In this document: positions 1 to 6,429 of the stretch, one piece after another
Numbering within the stretch: position 1 is the first letter of the stretch
Layout: the number at the start of each line of letters is the position of its first letter
Assembly: GCA_003456035.1 (NCBI GenBank)
Contig: DMPJ01000377.1
Location: 1,068-7,635 of the forward strand
Direction: 5' to 3'
DNA from: Planktothrix sp. UBA8402
GTDB lineage: Bacteria; Cyanobacteriota; Cyanobacteriia; Cyanobacteriales; Microcoleaceae
DNA: 6,568 bases
Position numbers and translations under genes: made by a program
The notes under the pieces: generated by a model
The model's database searches: none
What the model was told of the DNA's origin: nothing
Seen by the model: only the letters and a program-made list of their open reading frames with translations

Positions 1-1
1 C

Positions 2-283
2 CTATTCCAAATACTTCTGTAACATTTGTTCTAACTGCGTTACTGACATCCGAGGTGAGGGACGGGGGATGGGTTGGTCTGGGGTATCAATATCGCCAGA
101 TTTAAACAGAACAGGAATAGAATATTGATAGGCTTGAAACCAATCTTCCCGGGTGGTAATGTCTCTAATTTCTAATTGAAATTCTCCTGATTTTTGGGGT
201 GAGGTTTGAATTTTTTCCAATTTTTCTTGCAGTCCTTCGCATAAATGACAGCCGGGTTTACTGTATAAAATTAGTGTGATCAT
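2..283 (-). CDS. Glutaredoxin-like thioredoxin-fold protein (DUF836 type)
   Basis: This is a complete 93-residue protein that ends in TAG at 4-2. The N-terminal beta strand leads into a CxxC redox motif, C12-H-L-C15 (context [10 protein letters not shown]). A cis-proline signature, Y-S-I-P57-V-L, follows at the usual thioredoxin-fold distance. The tail [16 protein letters not shown] matches the short glutaredoxin-like family found widely in cyanobacteria. Such proteins are cytosolic and probably act in thiol-disulfide exchange, but their substrates are mostly unknown. The ATG at 283-281 overlaps the TGA of the upstream c-di-GMP gene in the sequence ATGA, which suggests translational coupling. 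A GGAGG lies 13 nt upstream, inside the preceding gene, which is rather far for a standard Shine-Dalgarno. There is no signal peptide or membrane segment. The family is clear; the specific role is not. Confidence 0.88.
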   Translation of the reverse strand: MITLILYSKPGCHLCEGLQEKLEKIQTSPQKSGEFQLEIRDITTREDWFQAYQYSIPVLFKSGDIDTPDQPIPRPSPRMSVTQLEQMLQKYLE

Positions 284-3200
284 GAGATTTCTTTAGCCTC
301 CGATAGTAATAGTTGGGTCGCTTGTTCGGCTTCTAAGGGTTTAGCGAATAAATAACCCTGTCCGAATGGACAGCCTAATTCCTGTAAAATTCTCCTTTGT
401 TCACGGGTTTCTATCCCTTCAGCGATCACATCTAAGTCTAAATTTTGCGCTAAAGAAATAATAGCTTTAACGATTTGTAAGGGCTGGCTTTTTTTACCGC
501 TAAAGGTGCTATTTTTCTGATCTAAACGATTAATAAATGAACGATCAATTTTTAAACTATTTAAGGGGAATTGATGTAAATAACTCAAGGATGAATACCC
601 CGTCCCGAAGTCATCAATTGATAGATGAATTTGGCGAGATCTTAGTTGAGCTAGGATCATAAACGAAGTAGCTAAATTTTCCATAATCACACTTTCGGTA
701 ATTTCCAGTTTTAAATCACTGGGATTACAAGCTGTTTCTGTTAATATTTGATCAATTTGTTCTAATAGATTCGATTGACAAAGCTGTTTACTCGATAGGT
801 TAACACTCATGGTTAGGGGATAAATATTGCTATTAGACTTTTGTTTTTGAGAATCAGATTTTGCCGTGGAAGCTGTATTAACTAAAACAAACTTTTGGGT
901 TAATTTTTGTTTCCAAACTCGCAATTGTTCACAAGCTTCTCGTAAGACCCAAGCCCCTAATGGAATAATTAAACCCGTTTCTTCTGCAACTGGAATAAAC
1001 TCTATTGGCGATACTAAACCCCTGGTGGGATGCAACCAACGGACTAGGGCTTCAAAGCCAGTAATTCTACCAGTGGATAAAGAAACAATTGGCTGATAAT
1101 AGACTTTAAAACCCTTGAGAGTTGAGGGTTGAGTGATTGAGCTTTCTAATAGGTGTTCTGTAGTTTTTAATCCATTGAAATTGTGACTTTCTTCATGAGT
1201 TACGGACTCTGAGTGCTGTGGATTTCCAATTTTGCTTCTTCCATAAATAGCTTGTCGTAAATCAGTTTCAAGCTGCAATATAGACAGGGTTTGACTATGT
1301 ATACTTAAATCAAAAACTTCATATCGAGCTTTACCTTTAGCTTTGGCTCTATACATAGCAATATCAGCATCTCGTAAAAAGTCTTCCGGGTTATTATACA
1401 ATAAACATTGATGGGATTCACTATTGTTTTCCGATTGCTGATCATGGCCTTGACTGGGAACAATTCCAATACTAACGGTGGTAAAAATTTCATGTCCTTG
1501 AATATAAAAAGGTTGGGTTAATTCATAGTTAATTTTCTCTGCCATTCCCGTTGCATCGGTGATGCTTTGAACCCGATTCATCAAAATTGTAAATTCATCC
1601 CCCCCTAAACGAGCAACGGTATCTAATGGGTTGACACAATATAAAAGACGATGGGAAATTTCAATTAATAGTTGATCTCCAATTAGATGTCCTAAACTAT
1701 CATTAACAACTTTAAATCTATCTAAGTCTAAAAATAGGACGGCAAATTCATAATTAGGTTCTTGTTTAGATCGTTTTAATACCTGTGCTAAACGTTGATT
1801 AAAAAAGCTCCGGTTAGGTAATTGGGTCAGAGCATCATGTAAGGCTTCATACATGAGTTGGGCTTCAAATCTTTTCCGTTCAGTAATATCTCGAATGATA
1901 ATTTGAATCGCAGATTGACCTTGATAGGTAGCTGGAATTCCAACAATTTCTACATCAATAACTTCTCCATTTAATCGAGTTAATTTTTGTTCTATTAACG
2001 ACCGAGGTTGCTGTTCATTGTTATGCTCTTGAGTTTGAGTATGAATGGAAGTAAAATAGTCGGAAGGAAGAAAATCAAAGATAGAGCGACCGATTAAATC
2101 TTGAGGGCGATTTGCTCCTAATAGTTTGGCTCCAGCCATATTAATATAAACTAACTTTTCTTGATTGTAAATTGCAATAGTTTCTGGAGATAATTCAACT
2201 AAACGGCGATAGCGTTCTTCACTTTCTCGCAGACCTAATTCGGCTTTTAGTCGTTGTTTTTCGGTTTGATTGGCAGCAATAAATCGACCAATACTTTGAG
2301 CCATTAACTCTAAAATTTCTAGTTCATGGGATTTGTAAGTTATGGTTTTAACCTCTAAAGAAGCAAAAGCTAATGTCCCATAAATTTCACCATTTACCCA
2401 AATCGGAGTTCCTAAACAGGTTTGTAGATGGAATTTTTGATAGCCTTGGAGTTGATTCAATTGAGGATTTTGCCCGATTTCGGTATGAACTTGAGTCATC
2501 TGGGTCTGAATGACTTTAACACAGTAGCTTTCTGCAAAAGGTAATGTCATACCTGGTTGAATTATATCTAAATCGGAATCAACGGTATCAATAATAATAT
2601 TATTATTTTCTAATCGGCTAATGAAACCAATTGATAATTGAAAAATTTCGCATCCAACTTGGAGATAATCTCTAAAAAGTTCATCTAAATTTTGATGATT
2701 ATAGGTTGTAATCCGATGCAAATGTTTGAGATTAGAACTAAACTGAGCTAAGGCTTGGGATTGTGAAATCAAGGCTTGTTCAGATTGTTTACGTTTAGTT
2801 ATATCTGCTTGAATCCCAATAAAATGAGTCAAATATCCTTTGGAAGTATATACTGGAGCAATGGAAAGTTCATTCCAGAAAAACTCCCCATCTTTACGAT
2901 AATTCTGTAGTTCGACATGACACTCTTTTCCTTCTAATACGGCACGACGAATTTCGTCAATGGCTGCATAGTTAGAATGATTCCCCTGTAAAAATCGACA
3001 ATTTTCTCCTAAAACATCTTCGCTGCTATATCCTGTAATTCTTTCAAATCCATTATTCACAAAAATAATCGGATTGTCCGGTTGTGTCGCATCGGTAATC
3101 ACAATCCCATTACTACTACTATTAATTGCTCGTTCCATTAATTGTAGGCGTTCTTGGGCGCGATGACGTTCAATTGCCGCAGCTAATACATTAGCAATAG

Positions 3201-4179
3201 CTTCTAAAAAATGTACATCCTCTGGGGTAAACTGACGAAGGCGATCGCTATGGACACTTAAAACCCCCCATGCCTTTGAAATAGGGGACTCTACCTCTTT
3301 TTTACTCAAGCCTGAATCCTGTCCCCAACGGGCAATTACCACACTCATACCACTAATTACCCGATGATTATGCAGCAGGGGACTTCCAGAGAATCGAGTT
3401 TCAACGCGTAAATCATCCACAATCACGGGTTCATTTTTCAGTAAGGTATACCCGCCCTGAGAGTTAATCTGGGCGCTCACCCTAGCATTCCCGACCAGTC
3501 CCTTTTGCCAACCGACGCCCGCCCTCAACCAAAAAGCATGACCTCCGGGCATGAGTTCCAGAAGTTTACAGTATTCTACATCTAAGGTTTTCGCTACGGC
3601 AGAAACAACTTCATTGACCAAGACGGACAGATCAGAATGAATTAGCGCCTGTTGACCGAGGTAAGCAACGGTGGCTTGCTGGCTGACCTTAGACTGTAAG
3701 GTGGCTAAAAGGGGGTCTACTAGGGCAATGGCGGGGGCTTCGATTACAAGAGTGCTAATTAAGGTGGCGACTAACTGGCCCCGTTGATTTCTAAGGGGTA
3801 ACAGGGTAGCACTACATCGGCTGAATCTCCCATCCCTAAGCTGAAAGGGAATTTCACGGGTGCAGCCGGAATATTCCTCGGAGAGATCCGGGTTGATAGC
3901 GAAGTCATGAAACTGTGATAAATTCAACGCAGCCAGAGTTTTACCCAGAACTTGGGATTTGTCATAACCAAACATTTGTTCTGCCATGGTATTCCAATCA
4001 ATAATCTGGTTTTCTGCACTAATCAGAATTACCCCTTGTTGCCAATGGTCAAAGCTGGGGATATAGCCTTCGGGTAGGGGTTGAGTTAGGGGGTTTGAAT
4101 CTATGACCCACCCCTGATCAACAGATCCAATCGGATAAAGTTGGTCTTGATCTACCTGTGTCCTGTGTTTGTTGAGCAT
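280..4179 (-). CDS. PAS-GAF-LOV-GAF-PAS sensor diguanylate cyclase/phosphodiesterase (GGDEF-EAL)
   Basis: This is a 1299-residue cytosolic c-di-GMP turnover protein; residues are counted from the ATG at 4179. Domains in order are PAS (about 44-150), GAF (165-340), LOV-type PAS (348-465), GAF (498-640), PAS (650-770), GGDEF (772-958) and EAL (1024-1293). The LOV domain has GENC394RFLQG, N426, N436 and Q457, the flavin-binding pattern with the photoactive cysteine. GGDEF is intact (859-863), as are FLDLDRFK and the NDSLGH segment. The I-site position reads N850-P-L-D853, so the arginine of RxxD is absent. EAL retains E1043, N1127, E1159, D1189/D1190, K1210, E1254 and Q1274, so both activities look possible. 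Polar loops are inserted in GGDEF, in the GGDEF-EAL linker and in EAL. No transmembrane segment is visible. An in-frame TAA lies two codons upstream of the ATG, with TTG (4182) between them, so no longer start exists in this frame. There is no good Shine-Dalgarno. See the finding on the 7-bp duplication. Confidence 0.93.
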   Translation of the reverse strand: MLNKHRTQVDQDQLYPIGSVDQGWVIDSNPLTQPLPEGYIPSFDHWQQGVILISAENQIIDWNTMAEQMFGYDKSQVLGKTLAALNLSQFHDFAINPDLSEEYSGCTREIPFQLRDGRFSRCSATLLPLRNQRGQLVATLISTLVIEAPAIALVDPLLATLQSKVSQQATVAYLGQQALIHSDLSVLVNEVVSAVAKTLDVEYCKLLELMPGGHAFWLRAGVGWQKGLVGNARVSAQINSQGGYTLLKNEPVIVDDLRVETRFSGSPLLHNHRVISGMSVVIARWGQDSGLSKKEVESPISKAWGVLSVHSDRLRQFTPEDVHFLEAIANVLAAAIERHRAQERLQLMERAINSSSNGIVITDATQPDNPIIFVNNGFERITGYSSEDVLGENCRFLQGNHSNYAAIDEIRRAVLEGKECHVELQNYRKDGEFFWNELSIAPVYTSKGYLTHFIGIQADITKRKQSEQALISQSQALAQFSSNLKHLHRITTYNHQNLDELFRDYLQVGCEIFQLSIGFISRLENNNIIIDTVDSDLDIIQPGMTLPFAESYCVKVIQTQMTQVHTEIGQNPQLNQLQGYQKFHLQTCLGTPIWVNGEIYGTLAFASLEVKTITYKSHELEILELMAQSIGRFIAANQTEKQRLKAELGLRESEERYRRLVELSPETIAIYNQEKLVYINMAGAKLLGANRPQDLIGRSIFDFLPSDYFTSIHTQTQEHNNEQQPRSLIEQKLTRLNGEVIDVEIVGIPATYQGQSAIQIIIRDITERKRFEAQLMYEALHDALTQLPNRSFFNQRLAQVLKRSKQEPNYEFAVLFLDLDRFKVVNDSLGHLIGDQLLIEISHRLLYCVNPLDTVARLGGDEFTILMNRVQSITDATGMAEKINYELTQPFYIQGHEIFTTVSIGIVPSQGHDQQSENNSESHQCLLYNNPEDFLRDADIAMYRAKAKGKARYEVFDLSIHSQTLSILQLETDLRQAIYGRSKIGNPQHSESVTHEESHNFNGLKTTEHLLESSITQPSTLKGFKVYYQPIVSLSTGRITGFEALVRWLHPTRGLVSPIEFIPVAEETGLIIPLGAWVLREACEQLRVWKQKLTQKFVLVNTASTAKSDSQKQKSNSNIYPLTMSVNLSSKQLCQSNLLEQIDQILTETACNPSDLKLEITESVIMENLATSFMILAQLRSRQIHLSIDDFGTGYSSLSYLHQFPLNSLKIDRSFINRLDQKNSTFSGKKSQPLQIVKAIISLAQNLDLDVIAEGIETREQRRILQELGCPFGQGYLFAKPLEAEQATQLLLSEAKEIS

Positions 4180-4456
4180 CAATTAGATTGTGTGCATTGT
4201 CTGTTGTCATTACTCAGTAGTTATCGTGCTGACTTGCAGAGTGTTTTACATACCAAGAGTTTTTTGTCTGCACCTCCTTATACATTTTACGATTATTCCC
4301 ATCAAATTTTGGTATTTTTTAACGAAAATTAAAAAAAGGTTAACAAACCCCGGTCATGGATTTGGGATGGATGTCAGTTTGGGACAAAAATTTGTAGCCC
4401 AATTAATATCCTTAGACAAGGATCATTATTTTTTTAAAACGAATATCAGCATTATT
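4180..4456 (-). other. Long 5' leader of the c-di-GMP gene with a small uORF
   Basis: This is the region between the predicted start point and the ATG. Reading along the minus strand, it first has a weak 4-bp hairpin (GGTT/AACC at 4349-4338) followed by seven Ts (4337-4331), a possible but poor attenuator. Next is a 23-codon ORF (ATG 4285-4283, TGA 4216-4214) that contains a perfect anti-Shine-Dalgarno complement, AAGGAGGTG (4279-4271). Then, three bases after that ORF's stop, there is an ATG at 4210-4208. That ATG is out of frame with the main gene unless one 7-bp repeat unit is removed. Whether the uORF is translated cannot be told from sequence. The plus-strand frames here look like chance ORFs. 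Confidence 0.3.
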
Positions 4457-4462
4457 ATCAAT

Positions 4463-4491
4463 ATTATAATAGATTTTTCCTAGGCTGTCAC
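4463..4491 (-). promoter_or_regulatory. Sigma-70-type promoter for the c-di-GMP gene
   Basis: On the minus strand a -35-like GTGACA (4491-4486) is followed, after exactly 17 nt, by a consensus TATAAT (4468-4463). Transcription would start near 4456 and give a leader of about 277 nt before the ATG at 4179. It is the best promoter match in the intergenic region and points at the GGDEF-EAL gene. Assignment is by consensus only. Confidence 0.45.
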
Positions 4492-4495
4492 TAGG

Positions 4496-4627
4496 GAGTG
4501 CTGCATCGAATTCGCACAGGATCGCTTTAATATCAAGAGGGATCAAGTCAATTATGGGCTTTTGGCTGGTTCAAAACCGGGATTAAAGCGATCGCTCTTT
4601 CTAACCTAATTCCCAAAATCAGCACTC
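4496..4627. repeat. Nested inverted repeat / possible structured RNA
   Basis: Three nested complementary arm pairs lie in the same order on both sides. The outer pair is GAGTGCTG (4496-4503) with CAGCACTC (4620-4627). The middle pair is GAATT (4508-4512) with AATTC (4608-4612). The inner pair is GATCGCTTTAAT (4520-4531) with ATTAAAGCGATC (4582-4593), a perfect 12-bp match. The centre has a small hairpin, GGTT-caa-AACC (4568-4578). The whole would fold into an interrupted rod of about 130 nt. On the plus strand the last arm is followed by TTTTT (4628-4632), as at the end of a factor-independent terminator or small RNA. The right inner arm overlaps a HIP1 octamer. It could be a small RNA gene, a miniature mobile element or a terminator; I do not recognise a known family. 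Confidence 0.4.
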
Positions 4628-4632
4628 TTTTT

Positions 4633-4791
4633 GTAGATTTGATAATAATTATTTATTTATTTTTGACCTGTAGGCTAGGTTTGATTATGTGAAAATATTC
4701 TGGTTTATAACTAGACAAATTACTGTTAATTATGATAAAATAGATCAGATTTTATTGATAAAAAATCAAAATTAGAATATTAGGGAAAGGT
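4633..4791. other. AT-rich intergenic stretch, no gene seen
   Basis: This lies between the structured repeat and direct-repeat copy A. It is very AT-rich. The only visible structure is a short inverted repeat, GATTTT (4748-4753) with AAAATC (4762-4767), which has no T-run after it on either strand. It is downstream of the RelE-type toxin gene, so it may hold that operon's 3' end. I see no convincing ORF, RNA gene or terminator. Confidence 0.4.
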
Positions 4792-4855
4792 GCGATCGCA
4801 TTTCAACAAATAAACTGAGTTAGAAAAGCAATGGGATCTTCTTCTGTGAGTTAAT
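4792..4855. repeat. Direct repeat copy A (left border of TA cassette)
   Basis: This matches 6314-6380 in the same orientation. It shares a 17-base block that starts with the HIP1 octamer (4792-4808), then has four differing bases (aata here, cctg in copy B), then a 35-base block identical in both copies (4813-4847). After that come gag here versus agccag in copy B, and a shared ttaat. The right end touches the TAA stop of the RelE-type toxin. Confidence 0.85.
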
Positions 4856-5118
4856 TAATCTCGATAAATATTTTTCCGATGTCCAACTTTAATAATTAGA
4901 ATCACAAGGCGATCATTTTCAACTCGATAAATCATTCGATAATCACCCACACGCACCCTTAAACGTCCTTCACCATTTTTGAGAGCTTTAACATCTGAAG
5001 GATAAGGATTGATTGTTAAGGATTCTGGTTTATTAGCAATGCGCTTTTGGATTTCTTTAGGGAGTTGATAAAATTCTTTTTCTGCTGTCTTTAAAAATTC
5101 TATTTTGTACTGAGACAC
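4855..5118 (-). CDS. RelE/ParE-family toxin (probable mRNA interferase)
   Basis: This is an 87-residue protein of the usual length for the family. It shows the typical C-terminal beta-sheet core, LRVRVGDYRMIYRV, then LVILIIKVGHRKNIYR. Basic and aromatic residues in the positions typical of ribosome-dependent RelE-type RNases are present (R52, R54, R56, R61, H80, R81, Y85). By family, the toxin would cleave mRNA on the ribosome or, if ParE-like, target gyrase; sequence alone does not decide. The start is GTG (5118-5116), three bases after the antitoxin stop, which indicates a co-transcribed, probably coupled pair. The helical N-terminal part (KTAEKEFYQLPKEIQKRI) is normal, so the toxin looks intact. 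Direct-repeat copy A begins at its stop codon. Confidence 0.85.
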   Translation of the reverse strand: MSQYKIEFLKTAEKEFYQLPKEIQKRIANKPESLTINPYPSDVKALKNGEGRLRVRVGDYRMIYRVENDRLVILIIKVGHRKNIYRD

Positions 5119-5121
5119 TTT

Positions 5122-5364
5122 CTAATTAATCCCTAAATTATGTTTAATAATCTCCCAAGAAACCCTTTCTTGATTTTCGGGATCATTTTCAGCTTGAATC
5201 GCATCCTTTAAATCCAGAAAATCTTCTAATTCTTCAGGATCAATAACCGTTAATTTCCCTTGGCTAATTCGTTCTAATAATTCTGGAACAGATAAATTAA
5301 ACTGTTGAGCAACGGTTTCTATTGCGGTTGCAATCTCTGGAGATATTGTTAATGGATTAATCAT
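5122..5364 (-). CDS. RelB-like antitoxin of the RelE/ParE pair
   Basis: This is an 80-residue acidic protein encoded directly upstream of the toxin, the usual antitoxin-first order. The N-terminal part (residues about 8-38, with AIETVAQQFNLSVPELLERI) looks helical and may form the dimerisation/DNA-binding part. The C-terminal part (LKDAIQAENDPENQERVSWE) is the charged segment that in this cyanobacterial antitoxin type wraps the toxin. By family it would neutralise the toxin and repress its own operon. I chose the ATG at 5364. A TTG at 5382 would add six residues but sits only about five bases from the predicted transcription start. The Shine-Dalgarno is weak (AAAG). The exact antitoxin subfamily is not certain. 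Confidence 0.75.
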   Translation of the reverse strand: MINPLTISPEIATAIETVAQQFNLSVPELLERISQGKLTVIDPEELEDFLDLKDAIQAENDPENQERVSWEIIKHNLGIN

Positions 5365-5393
5365 CGGCTTTACATTTAGCAATATTATTGATT

Positions 5394-5402
5394 ATTTTAG
5401 CA
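5394..5402 (-). promoter_or_regulatory. Extended -10 promoter of the RelB/RelE-type operon
   Basis: The minus strand reads TGCTAAAAT (5402-5394), an extended -10 (TGn-TAAAAT) with no clear -35. It places a start near 5387, about 23 nt before the antitoxin ATG. A 7-bp inverted repeat in the same divergent region (TACGGTT 5448-5454, AACCGTA 5498-5504) could be an operator or a hairpin, but nothing else supports that. Confidence 0.3.
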
Positions 5403-5527
5403 TAAATTTTGACGACCGTTGAAAACATTGATTTTATTCTCTTTGCCTACGGTTAGCTTACCCTGTTTTCTTGCTACCCCAAAAGCCACTAAATCTGAAC
5501 CGTAACAATGCAGAAAGTTTAAAAACC

Positions 5528-5536
5528 TGATACAAT
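5528..5536 (+). promoter_or_regulatory. Extended -10 promoter of the VapC operon
   Basis: TGATACAAT is a good extended -10 with no recognisable -35 at 16-18 nt. It lies 33 bases before the ATG of the first gene (end of box to ATG). Between them GAGG (5557-5560) provides a Shine-Dalgarno 8 nt from the start. The same 9-mer occurs at 6390-6398 before the HicB-like gene. Confidence 0.4.
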
Positions 5537-5568
5537 GGTGATCAACACTGTTTAGCGAGGTACTAATT

Positions 5569-5865
5569 ATGTTATCAACAGATATTAGACAAGAATTAAT
5601 GGTTAAAAGAATTGAGGATATTGTTTCTATTTTAATGGAAGAACGTCCTTTATTTAAAGAGGATCTGGATTATTCAGAAATGGTAAAACTTTTAGTTAAT
5701 CTTGCTCAAGAAAATTTGACATTTGAAGATTTTAACAGTATGCCAGATACTGAATTAAAAGAACATTGTAGAGGAATAATGTCAATAGAAATTTTATCGA
5801 AAATCGGGGAGAATTTCACTCCTGAACAAATGGCAATTTTTGATGAAGCAATTAAGAGAAAATAA
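5569..5865 (+). CDS. Unrecognised small protein, probable antitoxin for VapC
   Basis: This is a 98-residue protein with a good Shine-Dalgarno (GAGG, 8 nt upstream). It ends six bases before the vapC ATG, so the two are almost certainly co-transcribed in the antitoxin-then-toxin order. The sequence is acidic and looks all-helical (segments MVKRIEDIVSILMEE, SEMVKLLVNLAQ, MSIEILSKIG, PEQMAIFDEAIKRK). I see none of the usual VapB DNA-binding signatures: no AbrB swapped hairpin, no ribbon-helix-helix, no Phd fold and no clear helix-turn-helix. The antitoxin role is inferred from position only. It could instead be an unrelated small regulator, or an antitoxin that binds the toxin but does not bind DNA in the usual way. 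Confidence 0.6.
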   Translation: MLSTDIRQELMVKRIEDIVSILMEERPLFKEDLDYSEMVKLLVNLAQENLTFEDFNSMPDTELKEHCRGIMSIEILSKIGENFTPEQMAIFDEAIKRK

Positions 5866-5871
5866 AATTTT

Positions 5872-6276
5872 ATGAGTTACTTATTAGATACTAACATTGT
5901 TTCTTTAGCTCTCAAAAATAATTTAAAACTTAAGCATCAACTACGATCAGTTGAATTTCAAGGAATAAATATTTATATCAGTTGTATTACCTACTTTGAA
6001 ATTAGGCGAGGTTTTTTAGCGGTTGATGCACCTAAACAAAGGAGGCAATTTGAAGAATTTTGTCAAAAATATCCTATTATTTTATTAGATGATTTGGCAA
6101 TTTTAGAAAAAGCTGCCGAAATTCATGCTAATCTAAGATTAAGAGGTTTACCTATTCAAACTGAAGATATTTTAATTGCGGCTACTGCTATAGTTAAAGA
6201 CTTAATTGTGGTTTCTAATGATACTGATTTAGCTAGAGTTGAGGGTTTAAATTTAGAGAATTGGGTAGAATTATAA
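5872..6276 (+). CDS. vapC: VapC-family PIN-domain ribonuclease toxin
   Basis: This is a 134-residue protein, a normal size for a single PIN domain. The acidic metal-binding set is visible: D6 in LLDTNIVS, E43 in TYFEIRRGF, D99 in QTEDILIAATAI and D117 in VVSNDTDLARV. The C-terminal LNLENWVEL is typical of VapC toxins. These are Mg/Mn-dependent endoribonucleases that usually cut tRNA or rRNA when released from the antitoxin; the target here cannot be read from sequence. All key residues are present, so it looks active. The gene follows the probable antitoxin by six bases. The Shine-Dalgarno is weak (a GAGAAAA stretch), so translation may depend on the upstream gene. No clear terminator follows; HIP1 sites and direct-repeat copy B lie just downstream. 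Confidence 0.9.
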   Translation: MSYLLDTNIVSLALKNNLKLKHQLRSVEFQGINIYISCITYFEIRRGFLAVDAPKQRRQFEEFCQKYPIILLDDLAILEKAAEIHANLRLRGLPIQTEDILIAATAIVKDLIVVSNDTDLARVEGLNLENWVEL

Positions 6277-6284
6277 ATAATAAT

Positions 6285-6329
6285 AGCGATCGCACTCTCA
6301 ACTTACCCAACAAGCGATCGCATTTCAAC
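6285..6329. repeat. Paired HIP1 octamers in a short imperfect direct repeat
   Basis: AGCGATCGCACTCTCAAC (6285-6302) is followed by the near-copy AGCGATCGCATTTCAAC (6313-6329). Both carry the HIP1 octamer, whose starts are 28 bases apart. HIP1 is abundant in many cyanobacterial genomes. The second unit forms the beginning of direct-repeat copy B, so this spacer looks partly built by local duplication. Confidence 0.6.
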
Positions 6330-6380
6330 ACCTGAACTGAGTTAGAAAAGCAATGGGATCTTCTTCTGTAGCCAGTTAAT
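6314..6380. repeat. Direct repeat copy B (right border of TA cassette)
   Basis: This is the same-orientation partner of 4792-4855, with a 17-base block (6314-6330) and a 35-base block (6335-6369) identical to copy A. They are separated by cctg in place of aata, and agccag replaces gag before the shared ttaat (6376-6380). Copy B sits between vapC and the HicB-like gene. Confidence 0.85.
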
Positions 6381-6389
6381 ATTGGATTG

Positions 6390-6398
6390 TGATACAAT
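6390..6398 (+). promoter_or_regulatory. Extended -10 promoter of the HicB-like gene
   Basis: TGATACAAT is the same 9-mer as at 5528-5536 and lies 32 bases before the ATG at 6430. No -35 is recognisable. The AT-rich leader has no clear Shine-Dalgarno. Confidence 0.35.
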
Positions 6399-6429
6399 TA
6401 GTTAAATTTTACTAATAAATAATCAAAAT

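Noticed and set aside
866..1096. 76-codon open frame on the plus strand inside the EAL region
   Set aside because: It is antisense to an intact, well-conserved EAL domain and has no recognisable protein features.
1305..1493. 62-codon open frame on the minus strand within the GGDEF region
   Set aside because: It is an alternative frame of the same gene whose main frame carries clear GGDEF motifs.
3160..3690. GAF1 as a bilin-binding (cyanobacteriochrome or phytochrome) domain
   Set aside because: The conserved Cys-His chromophore motif is not present in GAF1, nor in GAF2 (2260-2690).
4408..4436. Hairpin ATCCTT-agac-AAGGAT followed by a T-run on the plus strand, terminator-like
   Set aside because: The stem is only 6 AT-rich base pairs, there is no plus-strand gene upstream to terminate, and the T-run is offset from the stem.
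4465..4470. Plus-strand TATAAT that could drive the structured element at 4496-4627
   Set aside because: No -35-like hexamer is found at 16-18 nt. The hit arises because the minus-strand TATAAT is nearly palindromic.
4141..4483. Two overlapping plus-strand open frames (63 and 97 codons) opposite the leader
   Set aside because: They overlap each other, have hydrophobic and Cys-rich but unpatterned sequence, no Shine-Dalgarno and no known domain, and lie antisense to the predicted promoter and leader.
4496..4627. tRNA or tmRNA in the inverted-repeat region
   Set aside because: There is no acceptor stem with CCA position, no T-loop GTTCGA-type consensus and no cloverleaf arrangement.
6285..6380. 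Repeats after vapC as a CRISPR array
   Set aside because: There are only two HIP1-bearing units with unequal spacing and no regular repeat-spacer pattern.
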